Origin: Paenibacillaceae bacterium
GTDB lineage: Bacteria; Bacillota; Bacilli; Paenibacillales; NBRC-103111
Assembly (NCBI GenBank): GCA_029256185.1
Contig: JAQSYI010000015.1
Location: forward strand, 1-64,000
Direction of reading: 5' to 3'
Length of the DNA: 64,000 bases
The position numbers and the translations under genes were made by a program. This document shows positions 1 to 8,950 of the stretch, piece by piece. Below the pieces are notes generated by a model, which saw only the letters and a program-made list of their open reading frames with translations, had not been told where the DNA came from and ran no database searches. Numbering within the stretch: position 1 is the first letter of the stretch; every line of letters begins with the position of its first letter.

Positions 1-99
1 TCTCCTTCGCTTCCTTTGACTTGCCGCGTGTTTCGTTCTACTCCATAGTGTACCCGCATCCCCATCTTCCGCCTAGGTGGGGACTATTTGACGTTTACC

Positions 100-939
100 T
101 TACATCTGGTCATCCAGCCAAAGCAGGGTCAGCCGGAGCGCTTCCCGGAACGCTTCCGTCTCCCCGGCATATGGATGCACGGTGTTGAAGCGGTGGTCCC
201 CTCCGGGCACCAGATGCCAGCGAAGATGCGGCTGAGCCTCTATAAGCCGGGCCGAACCGCGCAAAAGGCGCTCAGCATCCTTCTCGCCCTGAATCAGTAC
301 CGCGGGGATGCGCAGTTCTCCGATTCTGCCGATCAGGTCGAATCGCTCCCGGTTGCGCTCCATATCATCCAGAATAACCCGGTCAAGAGGAAGCATCTGT
401 TTGGTCCGGGCGTTCAGGGTATAGGCCCTGCCCTCTGCCCGCATCCTCCGCTTTTCCTCCTCGGAGAAAAGATCCACATCGGCAATCCCGTTCCAACTGA
501 TGACTCCCGCAATGAGTTCAGGATGGTCCAAGGCAAATAACAATGCTGCTCCTCCACCCTTGCTGTGGCCAAGGAGATAAACAGGACCCGGAGAGGGCTG
601 GCCGCTATCCCCCGGCGGAAGGGTGCCTGAGCGGATTGCTCCTACTACCTCCAGCAGATCGTCCTGCTCCAGGGAGTACGTATTCTTCGCGAATTTCTCC
701 GGCTCCGTAATCTCCAAGATTTCCCCGCCTACTCCATTGTGGCTGAAATTAAAGATGACCACGTCCCGGCTGCCGCATAACGCTTCCCCGATATAAGGAA
801 ACATGCCGTAATCCTTAAAGCCCTTGTAGCCGTGAATAACAATAATTGTGCCTTGGGACGGCTCTTTGGCGGGAAACCAATCGCCGCGGATGGTCCGCTC
901 TGTCCCAAGAATAACGCTGAAGCTGCGTCGATGATCCAA
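100..939 (-). CDS. alpha/beta hydrolase (serine esterase/peptidase-like)
   Basis: A 279-residue cytoplasmic alpha/beta-fold hydrolase. The sequence shows the oxyanion region HGYKG near residue 36, a nucleophile elbow GHSKGG near residue 124, an acid candidate in the GEKDAE stretch and a late GGDHRF histidine. Together these make a Ser-Asp-His triad. There is no signal peptide or membrane segment. The start is a TTG preceded six bases upstream by AGGAGGGG, which fixes it. The substrate cannot be told; the family includes acyl-esterases and dienelactone-type hydrolases. It stands alone, separated from the upstream ArsR gene by a short tandem repeat. Confidence 0.85.
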   Translation of the reverse strand: MDHRRSFSVILGTERTIRGDWFPAKEPSQGTIIVIHGYKGFKDYGMFPYIGEALCGSRDVVIFNFSHNGVGGEILEITEPEKFAKNTYSLEQDDLLEVVGAIRSGTLPPGDSGQPSPGPVYLLGHSKGGGAALLFALDHPELIAGVISWNGIADVDLFSEEEKRRMRAEGRAYTLNARTKQMLPLDRVILDDMERNRERFDLIGRIGELRIPAVLIQGEKDAERLLRGSARLIEAQPHLRWHLVPGGDHRFNTVHPYAGETEAFREALRLTLLWLDDQM

Positions 940-962
940 TACGAGCCCCTCCTCACGAGCAA

Positions 963-1029
963 AAATGTTGCCATGCGCCTTTCTTCAACGGAAATGTTGC
1001 CATGCGCCTTTCTTCAACGGAAATGTTGG
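963..1029. repeat. 29-bp tandem repeat, 2.3 copies
   Basis: A 29-bp unit beginning AAATGTTGCCATGCGCC is present twice without a mismatch (963-991 and 992-1020), followed by the first eight bases of a third copy. It lies just upstream of the hydrolase ribosome site, in the gap behind the ArsR gene. Function unknown; it could affect hydrolase expression or simply be a slippage product. Confidence 0.85.
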
Positions 1030-1127
1030 CTCGCTCACTTCGTCCATGTTGGACAGCCTCATGCGGACCAAACCGCGTGCTGGAAGACCGCGCGAAGTCG
1101 GAAGATTGAGAAACATGATCTGCCCCT

Positions 1128-1541
1128 TTACTTATGGGAGATATGATGAAGACCCTGTAGAAACAAGCCCTCCACATGCTGGTCGTCCAGGGAGTAGAAC
1201 ATCATCTTGCCCTCCTTGCGGCGCCGGACAATGCGCATATTCCGCAGCACCCGGAGCTGGTGGGACACGGCGGACTGCTGCATGTCAAGGACATCGCATA
1301 TATCGCAGACGCACAGCTCCCGGTTCAGCAGAGAGTGAATGATCCTGAGCCTGGTCTGGTCCGACAGAGCTTTGAACAGATTGGCCAGATCCTCGATCTG
1401 GTCCGAGCCGGCCGCCTCTTTCTTCGCAGACTCAACCGCATCGGCATGCACGCATTCTGATTCACATTTATCCGCTGTATGATCCGCTTCATCCCCCGCA
1501 GGCTTGTACTCCGCATTCTCCACTTGACCGCCTCTGTTCAT
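1128..1541 (-). CDS. ArsR/SmtB-family metal- or redox-sensing repressor
   Basis: A 137-residue winged-helix repressor. The fold runs from the LANLFKALSDQTR helix through ELCVCDICD, the recognition helix region QSAVSHQLRVL and a KEGKMMFYSL wing. ELCVC is the alpha3 metal-site motif of ArsR/CadC members. The N-terminal arm is rich in Cys, His and acidic residues (DEADHTADKCESECVHAD) as in CadC/CzrA-type sensors, and the C-terminus ends HHISHK, both suggesting Zn/Cd-type binding (inference). I start at 1541 because GGGAGGA lies six bases before this ATG; the frame is open 48 bases further upstream. No obvious efflux target gene is adjacent. Confidence 0.85.
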   Translation of the reverse strand: MNRGGQVENAEYKPAGDEADHTADKCESECVHADAVESAKKEAAGSDQIEDLANLFKALSDQTRLRIIHSLLNRELCVCDICDVLDMQQSAVSHQLRVLRNMRIVRRRKEGKMMFYSLDDQHVEGLFLQGLHHISHK

Positions 1542-1671
1542 ATGTTTCCTCCCAATCTCAAACTGCCCCGCCAAAAGACCTTCCGTCAAGAGTACGGGCT
1601 ATGAGCTTATTCTATACAACCCCGCAACATTTGTCACTTCGCATCCGTTCATAAGGGTGGAGGTGCAAGCT

Positions 1672-2595
1672 ATGAGAAAACACACATGCAGCTTTATTTT
1701 GTCCCTTGTGCTGGCTTTTTCGCTTCTTCCCAACATGACAGGCTTTGCCTTTTCCGATACGGACCATGATCCCGGCAAGAGCAGCATCCGTTCCCTGCAG
1801 GAGCAGGGAATTGTGAACGGTGTAGAAGACGGGCAATTCCAGCCGCAATCGGCACTGACCTATGCCCAGGCCGTTCATCTGATGGTGAAGGGCTTCGGTC
1901 TGAATCTGGACCGGTTCCGCTTCGCACAGCAGCCCCAAGCCAGTGATTATTTCACTGCTGTAGCCGATGATGCATGGTATGCCCCATCCTTTGTCTCCGC
2001 CTACCATAACGGATTGTCTCTCTCCGGCGATTTGGACCCTGAGGCCCTTATGACCCGCGAGCAATATGCGGAACTTCTATGCCAAGCCATACAAACCAAG
2101 GGGCCGTATGCCTTCATTCAAATGTTCGTGTTGATCGGAGACGAGGCGTCAGTGGACACAGCTTACATGGGCAGTATCCAGACCTTGCTGATCGCCAAGA
2201 TTGCCAAGCTGGACCAGGACCAGAACTTCCTGCCCAAACAGAACATTTCCCGTTCGGAAGCGGCCGTCTGGCTTAATGAAGCGCTGAAATTCGTAGCGGA
2301 GCAGAAGCTCATATCGGAGAACTTGCAGAAAGAACCGGTTGAGGAGCCCATCAGAGTAACCATGGTCAAAATCAGTGAACAAGTCAATGAAGTGGTTCTT
2401 ACCCGCGGGGAAAAGCCCAGTCCGGGCTACGGCATCAGCGTAGATTCCATTACGTTTTCGGGAAACACAGCGGTAATCCGGTACAGCCTGCATGACCCGC
2501 TGCCGGGCAGAATGTATCCGGCGATGGTCGTGGACGTGAAAACCTCCACTTTCGTGGGAAGTCAGTATGAGATCGAGACAGAACACAACCGATAG
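1672..2595 (+). CDS. exported SLH-domain surface protein
   Basis: A 307-residue secreted protein. The ATG at 1672 has GGAGG eight bases upstream and opens a classic signal peptide (MRKH, then a hydrophobic stretch ending near AFS). Two to three S-layer-homology-like repeats follow: an IRSLQEQGIVNGVEDGQFQPQ stretch with a YAQA helix near residues 35-80, then DDAWYAPSF/LMTREQYAELL near 105-145, then QNISRSEAAVWL near 190. SLH domains bind pyruvylated secondary cell-wall polymer, so it is probably tethered to the wall. The C-terminal ~90 residues form a small beta-rich domain of unknown role. A strong terminator follows. Confidence 0.8.
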   Translation: MRKHTCSFILSLVLAFSLLPNMTGFAFSDTDHDPGKSSIRSLQEQGIVNGVEDGQFQPQSALTYAQAVHLMVKGFGLNLDRFRFAQQPQASDYFTAVADDAWYAPSFVSAYHNGLSLSGDLDPEALMTREQYAELLCQAIQTKGPYAFIQMFVLIGDEASVDTAYMGSIQTLLIAKIAKLDQDQNFLPKQNISRSEAAVWLNEALKFVAEQKLISENLQKEPVEEPIRVTMVKISEQVNEVVLTRGEKPSPGYGISVDSITFSGNTAVIRYSLHDPLPGRMYPAMVVDVKTSTFVGSQYEIETEHNR

Positions 2596-2608
2596 AACCC
2601 CCTCCCGC

Positions 2609-2647
2609 AACACGGAGAAACCACCAGGTTTTTCCGTGTTTTATTTT
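2609..2647 (+). terminator. Rho-independent terminator after SLH gene
   Basis: A 14-bp stem (AACACGGAGAAACC pairing with GGTTTTTCCGTGTT, one G-T wobble) with a four-base loop, followed by TTATTTTGT. It ends the SLH transcript. Confidence 0.85.
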
Positions 2648-2710
2648 GTGTTGCTTGGTAAATGCTTAGAACCGTAGGTCGAGTTTCCCCAGCACGAGGA
2701 GGGTTCACGC

Positions 2711-3919
2711 ATGAACAGCCGATTATGTCTCCGCCGCATTGTGCTGTTTTCTCTTATACTGTCCGCCGGCCTGTGCGCCGCAGCTTCTCATACCCATGCA
2801 GTGCAGGATGAGCTTGCCGGCTATAACGCCGGGCGCAAGCCCTCCCGGGACGCCGTGGAGAATCTGGAACTGTCCGTCCGCTCTTCAGAGGACGCCGCGC
2901 TGCAAACCACCCTGCAAATCCAGTCCACCCAATGGTCTTCCTGGCTGGACAACCTGAAGCCGGCACCAAGCGGTCTTCCTGCCATTCCTTATACACAGCT
3001 GGAGCTGTCAGCAGGTCCTGCCGCCGCCAGAACCAGCTACCGTTATAACGGCAACGGCATCCTGACTGCCAGAACCGGCAGCATGGGAGAACCTGTTGCC
3101 TACAGCATGCCGGACGGCATGGCCCGTGCGCTTCAAGCTGCAAGCAGCCAACTGTCCCGGACCCATTACGGCAGATCGGTTGCCTGGGCTGAAGCGGATA
3201 AGCTGGTTCCCAAAGGCATGATTGCCACCATAACCGATTTGGAAACCGGGCTGGCCTTCCGCGGACAACGCCGGGCCGGCTCCTCCCATGCTGACGTTCA
3301 GCCGCTGACCAAGGAGGATACGGCGGTTATGAAGCAGATATACGGAGGAGAATGGAGCTGGAACCGCCGCGCGGTTCTGGTGAGCACGGAGAAGGGGATG
3401 ATCGGGGCATCAATGCATGGCATGCCGCATGGAGGCGATGGGATTCCCGACAACGACTTCAGCGGACACTTCTGCATCCATTACAAGGGCTCTATCACCC
3501 ACGGCTCGGGACATACCGATCCTGCGCATCAGGCAATGATCCACAAGGCATGCGGAGAATTGGAGGCTTATCATCAGCGTCTCACTCCCGTTGAGGTAGC
3601 AGACTTGTTCTTGATCGCCTCCAATCAAAAAGACAAGCATATCCTGCAAGTGCTGCTCCAAAACGGCTCCCCCGAGCAAACACTCCTCACCGGGGAATGG
3701 CTGGACGCCTCCCTTAAGTCCTCACGCCGCATCGGTAAAGCACCGGATGGAGGCTCACCAGGGTCCAGTGTGCTGGACACCGTGCTGCGGACCCGGGTGG
3801 TGCTGTGGCGTACAGGAGCACGCCCCCAGGCTGTTACCCTTTGCTGGAATATGAGCCGGTCCTCTGCAGCCGGTCCCTGGCAAATCACCAATATCCGCCC
3901 TGAGGCCGCCATCCGCTAG
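2711..3919 (+). CDS. exported protein of unknown function with Cys/His cluster
   Basis: A 402-residue protein with a signal peptide (MNSRLCLRR then a hydrophobic core up to about residue 25) and a GAGGAGGG ribosome site seven bases before ATG. I do not recognise a family with certainty. The central region has a dense motif near residues 240-275, GMPHGGDGIPDNDFSGHFC followed by IHYKGSITHGSGH. Here SGHFCIH resembles the His/Cys active-site strand of YkuD-like transpeptidases and related exported proteins, but the usual SxGCxR signature is absent. The stop codon overlaps that of the convergent gerAB-like gene in a shared CTAG. Confidence 0.6.
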   Translation: MNSRLCLRRIVLFSLILSAGLCAAASHTHAVQDELAGYNAGRKPSRDAVENLELSVRSSEDAALQTTLQIQSTQWSSWLDNLKPAPSGLPAIPYTQLELSAGPAAARTSYRYNGNGILTARTGSMGEPVAYSMPDGMARALQAASSQLSRTHYGRSVAWAEADKLVPKGMIATITDLETGLAFRGQRRAGSSHADVQPLTKEDTAVMKQIYGGEWSWNRRAVLVSTEKGMIGASMHGMPHGGDGIPDNDFSGHFCIHYKGSITHGSGHTDPAHQAMIHKACGELEAYHQRLTPVEVADLFLIASNQKDKHILQVLLQNGSPEQTLLTGEWLDASLKSSRRIGKAPDGGSPGSSVLDTVLRTRVVLWRTGARPQAVTLCWNMSRSSAAGPWQITNIRPEAAIR

Positions 3920-5001
3920 GATTTAGAGCGGCGGATCATCCCGCCTGCCAGCAGCAATAACGGCAGTGCAATGGCGATCGGCAAGCTAATGTAGGGCCAG
4001 TAGGCTTCCTCCCAACGCATGGCCCGGAAATGATTCGTCACAATCCAATAGCTGAATGCCCCCAGTACAAGCGCAGCGGGAACCAGCAAGGGCCGGTAAT
4101 CTTTTATACCGAATGTCTTGGACAGGCAATGGCTTGCACAGAACAGGCACATCATAATCTGAACCATCGTGGAAGTGGCAAAGAATACGATCATAATCAT
4201 TTCATACCGGTGTATAAAATGACCCAGATGCGCGCTTCTGGCCATCTGCATGCATGCGACCACATATTGGCCCGCTACCTCCGCAGAAAGTACTCCAGCT
4301 TCCATAAGGGGCCACATGACGACCAGCAAGCCGCCCATCAGCATGCTGACCACACTGCTCTTCCCCCAGTTGCTCCGGTTGTTCACCAACGGAAGTATGA
4401 TCGCCGCCATCATCACCGCCACCGCCCATTCCGTATCATTATGCCGGCTTGCCCATAGGGTAGCTCCCACGCCGTTCTGCAGGACAGGGGCCAGGTTGCG
4501 GATGTCAAACTCATAGAATGACCCGGCCAGGAGCGAGATGTTGAGACAGAGAATGGTGAATACACCCACGAAGGCCATGCGCGCCATTACCTCAAGACCG
4601 TGAAACGCGCCGAAGCAGCCCACCGCCAGAGGAATGATGATGAACACGTACACAGGGACCTGCGGCAGAAAATAGTCCATCAGGTGGTATACAAACGTGA
4701 TCATAACCCCGGCAAACGCCCCCGTAAAAAAGAGAAACATGAGCAATGCCGCCGCTTTCCCGGTCCACTTGCCCATATGAATTCCTACAGCGTCGATTAA
4801 CTCCTTGCCGCCCGCACGCCTGACCGCGACAGCTGTCAGCCAGATCATGAACGCTCCTTGCATGATGGAAAACAGGGTGGCGATCCACATATCCGCCCCT
4901 ACTTCCCTTGCCGCGATGCCCTGGGTTATACCGATCGATTTGGCATAAATCATATTGATCACCAGCGCCATCAGCATGCCGGATGTAATGCGGATCTTCA
5001 T
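3916..5001 (-). CDS. gerAB: GerAB-type spore germinant receptor permease subunit
   Basis: A 361-residue polytopic membrane protein of the amino acid/polyamine permease superfamily, with about ten hydrophobic segments. It matches GerAB/YndE-type B subunits of germinant receptors in the spore inner membrane, which bind small germinants. Typical features are the N-terminal ITSGMLMALVINMIYAKSIG segment and a C-terminal YWPYISLPIAIALPLLLL segment. It is last in the operon A-C-B and its ATG overlaps the stop of the C subunit by four bases, implying coupled translation. The germinant cannot be deduced. Symbol given by family, not by orthology. Confidence 0.88.
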   Translation of the reverse strand: MKIRITSGMLMALVINMIYAKSIGITQGIAAREVGADMWIATLFSIMQGAFMIWLTAVAVRRAGGKELIDAVGIHMGKWTGKAAALLMFLFFTGAFAGVMITFVYHLMDYFLPQVPVYVFIIIPLAVGCFGAFHGLEVMARMAFVGVFTILCLNISLLAGSFYEFDIRNLAPVLQNGVGATLWASRHNDTEWAVAVMMAAIILPLVNNRSNWGKSSVVSMLMGGLLVVMWPLMEAGVLSAEVAGQYVVACMQMARSAHLGHFIHRYEMIMIVFFATSTMVQIMMCLFCASHCLSKTFGIKDYRPLLVPAALVLGAFSYWIVTNHFRAMRWEEAYWPYISLPIAIALPLLLLAGGMIRRSKS

Positions 5002-6197
5002 GGCTTCCCCCCCTTCATATTCAGATTCCCCTTCAGCTTGAGAACGGAGCTGTCGATCCTGGCCTTGACATGGTAAACGATCTCCGCTTCCGTGAATGCT
5101 TCGTCCCAGTTATCTGAGAAGCTCCTCCACTCCAACGGATACTTATTATTGAAGACCTCACCGAACTTGAGAAAATCCGATCTGTATTTGTGCTGCGCCT
5201 TCTCGGTAACAGCCTGAAGCTGCTTGCGGATCTGCTCCTCCAGGCTCTTCTGCAGTTCATCTGTTACCTCTTCGAGGGATTCCAGCTTGCCTGCCTCCAC
5301 GATGCTGGCGGTAGCATCCACCTTGATGGAAAATCCCGGCCTGCCGTTCTCAAACGTTGGCGTAACCTGCACCCTCTGCTTTTTCAACTCCAGGGTGACC
5401 AGTGAATTCTCATGTCCCGGGCAGGGCAAGGCTTCTACCGAGGAATCTATCTTTTGCAGCAGCAGCAACAGCCCCCTGGTCTCCTCCGATGTAAGCCAGC
5501 CCACCATCTTGTCCCCCTTGAAGACGGCGGCCCCGGATAGCTCCACCTGATTGACCGAGCCAAATTCCATGGGCTTCTTATTGGAGATGCCCCGCTTCTT
5601 CAGCTGCAGCTTGGCCAGAACCGGCTGGCTCGTCTTGCTCATATAGGCTTCGAACAAACGCATCATATTGGTTGAGGGCGCCTCACCCACAATCTCGTTG
5701 TAACGAAACAGCTTGTCAATGGCTTCACCGGGCACGACCTCAAGTCCTGTAACCGTGGAGATAACCTCACTGGCAGCATCCGGCGTAACCACAACCCAAG
5801 TATTCATGCGAAGCTCGGGGTTGCGGGTGAAGAAATCGATCATGTCCCCGATTCCCTTGCGCGCATACTTTTCATTGAGAACAATAACGAAATTATGGGC
5901 CCAATAGACTCTGCGGGAAGAGAAGCGGGCCAGATTGCGGATGGCCTCGAAGATCGTCTCCCCTTCAGCAGAGATGGAGTAAATGGGTTCCCCTGTTCCT
6001 CCTGAGGGTGCGCCGGTCTGGCCTCTGGCATCGGCCGCCCGCACAATCTGGACAGCCATGCGCACACAACCCTCCTTCTCCCCGGGATCTATACCTACTG
6101 CAGTAACAATCGCAAGCTCATTGATCTGGATCTGCCCGCAGCCAAAGAGCGGAAGCAGGAGAGATGCCGCAAGAGCCGCCTTAAGCACCCTCTTCAT
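4998..6197 (-). CDS. gerAC: GerAC-type spore germination lipoprotein
   Basis: A 399-residue Ger(x)C-family lipoprotein. The N-terminus MKRVLK plus a hydrophobic core ends in the lipobox LFGCG, so Cys20 should be diacylated and anchor the protein on the outer face of the spore inner membrane. The body follows the three-domain pattern of GerBC, including the early NELAIVTAVGID strand. I chose ATG 6197, eight bases after GGGAGG, over the GTG at 6206 that sits on top of that site. It overlaps the end of gerAA by 17 bases. Confidence 0.88.
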   Translation of the reverse strand: MKRVLKAALAASLLLPLFGCGQIQINELAIVTAVGIDPGEKEGCVRMAVQIVRAADARGQTGAPSGGTGEPIYSISAEGETIFEAIRNLARFSSRRVYWAHNFVIVLNEKYARKGIGDMIDFFTRNPELRMNTWVVVTPDAASEVISTVTGLEVVPGEAIDKLFRYNEIVGEAPSTNMMRLFEAYMSKTSQPVLAKLQLKKRGISNKKPMEFGSVNQVELSGAAVFKGDKMVGWLTSEETRGLLLLLQKIDSSVEALPCPGHENSLVTLELKKQRVQVTPTFENGRPGFSIKVDATASIVEAGKLESLEEVTDELQKSLEEQIRKQLQAVTEKAQHKYRSDFLKFGEVFNNKYPLEWRSFSDNWDEAFTEAEIVYHVKARIDSSVLKLKGNLNMKGGKP

Positions 6198-7743
6198 CGG
6201 ATGCACCTCCCAATTTGTCCGAAGATGGAGGAGAAGGTCGCTGGCCCTTGGCTATTCTTGTCGCCTCTCCGCTGGCCAGTTGGGGCCGCCTCATCATACT
6301 CCACCATGGAAATCTCAGCAGAGTGTCCTTCTGGTCGGACGGGCGGAACGGCGTCAGCGGAGACAGATAAGGCTCGCCGAAGGAACGCAGGGACAACGCA
6401 TGGATAATCAAAGCAAAAGTTACAGCAGAAAATCCCAGTAATCCCAGCGTTCCCGAGGCAATCAGCAGCGGGAAGCGGATGAGCCTGATGGAGAAGGAGG
6501 CGGCGTAATTGGGTATGGCGAAAGAGGATATACCGGTAATGGCCACTACAATGACCATAAAGGGGGAAACAAGCCCTGCTTGGACTGCCGCCTGTCCTAC
6601 AATCAGGGAACCGACGATGCTTACAGCCTGCCCGACGGGCTTGGGCAGGCGAAGCCCGGCTTCCCGCATCAGTTCAAAAGCCAATTCCATGAATAATGCC
6701 TCCAGCAGCACCGGAAAAGGCACAACCTCTCTTCCGGAGGCAATCGTCAGTGCAAGACCAGTGGGAATCATCTCCTGATGGAAGGAAACCAGCATGATAT
6801 AGATAGAAGACAGCATCAAGCTGATGACAAAGGCGATGTACCGGATAATCCGGAAGAAGGAGCCTACCCAATAACGGGAATAATAATCATCCGAGGCTTG
6901 GAAATAGCTCCAGAAGTAAGTGGGCACAATCAGGCAGAAAGGGGTATTGTCCACAAGGATTACGGCTCTGCCTTCCAGAATGGCCGCGGCTGCCTTATCG
7001 GGCCGTTCTGTGCTCTGAATGGTAGTGAACGGAGACAGCGGGGCATCCTCAATAAATTCTTCGATATATCCGCTTTCCAGGATGCCGTCCACTTGGATTT
7101 GGCCCAGCCGGTTTCGGATTTCTTCTATGAGTCCTTTCTTGACGATCCCTTTGATATAGAGGATGCAAACATCGGTTTTGGTGCGCTCCCCAATCTGCAT
7201 GGATTCGATCCGCAGCTCCGGGTCGCGGATCCGCCTGCGGATATGAGCCGTGTTGGTCCTGATGCTCTCCGTGAATCCGTCCCGCGGCCCCCGGACCACG
7301 CTTTCTGTAGCCGGCTCGTCTACTCCCCTCTTTTCCCAGCCACGTGCCGCAACGATAAGCGCCTTGTCCATTCCGTCTACAAAGACTGCGCAATCCCCCA
7401 CCAATACTGCATCGACACATTCGTTTATGGTGGACGCAAGCTTCACAGAAGCATTGACAAGCAGATGCATTCTGAGCGCCTCCGCATCGGGCAGGCTGCT
7501 TGCGGGGGAGTCCGGTATCCGGGAAAACAATACAAGCGCCTGCAAGATCAGCTGAATGTCATCCGAACTCACCAGACCATCGGTATACATGCATCTGCCC
7601 GCTGCACCACGATTCTCCTTCATGACAAAGTCCCGCCGTTCAATATCCGAGCTGTCCTCCAGGATCTGATCCATTATGCGTTGGTTATCCGCTAATTGGG
7701 CGGAGACCGCCCCGTCCGGCTGAGCCGTATTATCTGGCGTCAT
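6181..7743 (-). CDS. gerAA: GerAA-type spore germinant receptor subunit A
   Basis: A 520-residue GerA-family protein: a long hydrophilic N-terminal half (residues ~1-260) followed by about five membrane segments from roughly residue 290 to 450 and a basic C-terminal tail. A-subunits oligomerise into the germinant-gated channel of the spore inner membrane. I start at 7743, where GGGAGGG precedes the ATG; the frame is open 159 bases further up, but that DNA contains the putative sigma-G promoter. First gene of the operon A-C-B. Confidence 0.9.
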   Translation of the reverse strand: MTPDNTAQPDGAVSAQLADNQRIMDQILEDSSDIERRDFVMKENRGAAGRCMYTDGLVSSDDIQLILQALVLFSRIPDSPASSLPDAEALRMHLLVNASVKLASTINECVDAVLVGDCAVFVDGMDKALIVAARGWEKRGVDEPATESVVRGPRDGFTESIRTNTAHIRRRIRDPELRIESMQIGERTKTDVCILYIKGIVKKGLIEEIRNRLGQIQVDGILESGYIEEFIEDAPLSPFTTIQSTERPDKAAAAILEGRAVILVDNTPFCLIVPTYFWSYFQASDDYYSRYWVGSFFRIIRYIAFVISLMLSSIYIMLVSFHQEMIPTGLALTIASGREVVPFPVLLEALFMELAFELMREAGLRLPKPVGQAVSIVGSLIVGQAAVQAGLVSPFMVIVVAITGISSFAIPNYAASFSIRLIRFPLLIASGTLGLLGFSAVTFALIIHALSLRSFGEPYLSPLTPFRPSDQKDTLLRFPWWSMMRRPQLASGEATRIAKGQRPSPPSSDKLGGASDEEGA

Positions 7744-7793
7744 AGCGTTCCCTCCCGGCATGAATGTAATTATCTTGCTGAACCGCCTGTCGT

Positions 7794-7823
7794 TAAGATG
7801 CCATTCCCGCGGGCATTTTATTC
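7794..7823 (-). promoter_or_regulatory. candidate sigma-G promoter of gerA operon
   Basis: On the minus strand GAATA (7819-7823) and CATCTTA (7794-7800) are separated by exactly 18 bases. This fits the forespore sigma-G pattern GHATR-N18-CATWHTA except for one base in the -10. It lies about 50 bases before the chosen gerAA start, where a forespore promoter is expected. Confidence 0.6.
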
Positions 7824-7885
7824 CCAGATGCTGCATGTTCAGGGGAGTTTGAGGGGAGGATAAGATGCAGCAGGAGGGGCACACC

Positions 7886-8068
7886 ATGGACATAATGGGC
7901 ACCTGGGTCTACAAGTATGTTCTGAACAGCTGGTGGTTTCTCTGGACGATTGCCGTGTTGATTATTGCCGGCAACTTTCTTGCTCCGATTATGATCTGGC
8001 TGATTATGGCCGGCAAGCGGGGAGCCGGCGGCAAGAAATCAGCAGATGAGCCAGGCCAACCGGAATAG
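7886..8068 (+). CDS. small single-pass membrane protein
   Basis: A 60-residue protein with one hydrophobic segment of about 28 residues (WFLWTIAVLIIAGNFLAPIM region) and a basic/Gly tail. ATG 7886 has AGGAGGGG seven bases upstream, better placed than the in-frame ATG at 7865. It is divergent from the gerA operon across ~140 bases and followed by an inverted repeat. Not recognised. Small membrane proteins of this kind often accompany germination loci, but no function can be claimed. Confidence 0.6.
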   Translation: MDIMGTWVYKYVLNSWWFLWTIAVLIIAGNFLAPIMIWLIMAGKRGAGGKKSADEPGQPE

Positions 8069-8121
8069 GCCTCTGCATCACTGTCCCCCTTGTAATCCGG
8101 AGGATAGCCATGCAGAGGCCT
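8067..8121. terminator. 12-bp inverted repeat between convergent genes
   Basis: AGGCCTCTGCAT (8067-8078) and its exact complement (8110-8121) flank a 31-base loop between the small membrane protein and the RNase H gene. Position suggests a bidirectional terminator, though no T-run follows on either strand. Confidence 0.5.
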
Positions 8122-8140
8122 GACCATTCATAGCAATTGC

Positions 8141-8794
8141 TTATTTTCTCCCGAAATCCGCCTTGATCTCTCCCCATTCTTCTGTGTTCCATTTAATGAC
8201 CTTGTTGGAATAGGTATTATTCTCCAGCCATCTGACCGCCCGGTCCGTCAGCTCCCAGATCTTCCTGGTGGATTCGTTTCGGACCAGGGTGGAGGCAACC
8301 TTCTTGTTTTTTAACCAACTGAGGGCTGTTCGTGAATCCGTATATACCGTTTTGTTGCTTCCCGTTTGTTTCAGATAAGCCAGCGCATGCACAATAGCGA
8401 TGAATTCACCCAGATTATTAGTCCCGTTCTCAATCGGTCCCGCATAAAAAATAATTTCTCCGGTTCCCGTATCCACACCCTTGTATTCCACCGGCCCCGG
8501 ATTGCCTCTGGTTCCTACATCCACGGAGATGCTGTCATAATCAATTTCCGCTTGTCCGCCTGGGGCGGCAGCCTGCTTCTTGCCTGAGGCCGTTCCTCCG
8601 CTGGCCGCGCCTCCGCTTTTGGCCCACATTTTCCCGGCTCCCGCCTTGTACGCGGCCTCAGCTTCCCCCGCCGTTTCGAAGGACTTGTATCTGGCCTGGG
8701 GATAGCCGTCCACCTGATGCTTGCACTCCTCCCAGGTTCTATAGATGCCTGGACTTTTTCCTTTCCATACTACATAAAACTTCTGCTTGGCCAT
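8141..8794 (-). CDS. RNase H with N-terminal viroplasmin domain
   Basis: A 217-residue ribonuclease H1-type enzyme that cuts RNA in RNA-DNA hybrids. Residues 2-50 form the caulimovirus viroplasmin/hybrid-binding domain (FYVVWKGKSPGIYRTWEEC, then GYPQARYKSF). A flexible Ala/Gly linker follows, then the catalytic domain with ISVDVGTRGNPGP (first Asp), NNLGEFIAI (Glu), TDSRTALSW (Asp) and a last Asp in WGEIKADF. All four metal-binding acids are present. It is monocistronic, convergent with the small membrane gene. Very confident on family. Confidence 0.93.
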   Translation of the reverse strand: MAKQKFYVVWKGKSPGIYRTWEECKHQVDGYPQARYKSFETAGEAEAAYKAGAGKMWAKSGGAASGGTASGKKQAAAPGGQAEIDYDSISVDVGTRGNPGPVEYKGVDTGTGEIIFYAGPIENGTNNLGEFIAIVHALAYLKQTGSNKTVYTDSRTALSWLKNKKVASTLVRNESTRKIWELTDRAVRWLENNTYSNKVIKWNTEEWGEIKADFGRK

Positions 8795-8950
8795 AGGGAC
8801 AATATACCACCTTTGTTATATACCGCTATATGTTGCATGAGTACAATTGTAATCCATCCTGCTTTCACCATCTTACCATTTCACGCGCCTGCCTGCCAGA
8901 ATCACCGGAGAGTGCAACGACCACCGCGGCAGTCCGGGGCAGGGCTAACC

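Noticed and set aside
963..1029. Short repeats as a CRISPR array
   Set aside because: Copies are directly adjacent with no spacers, and no cas genes are near.
7744..7902. Longer gerAA start
   Set aside because: The upstream frame contains the sigma-G promoter and the divergent gene's ribosome site; ATG 7743 has GGGAGGG.
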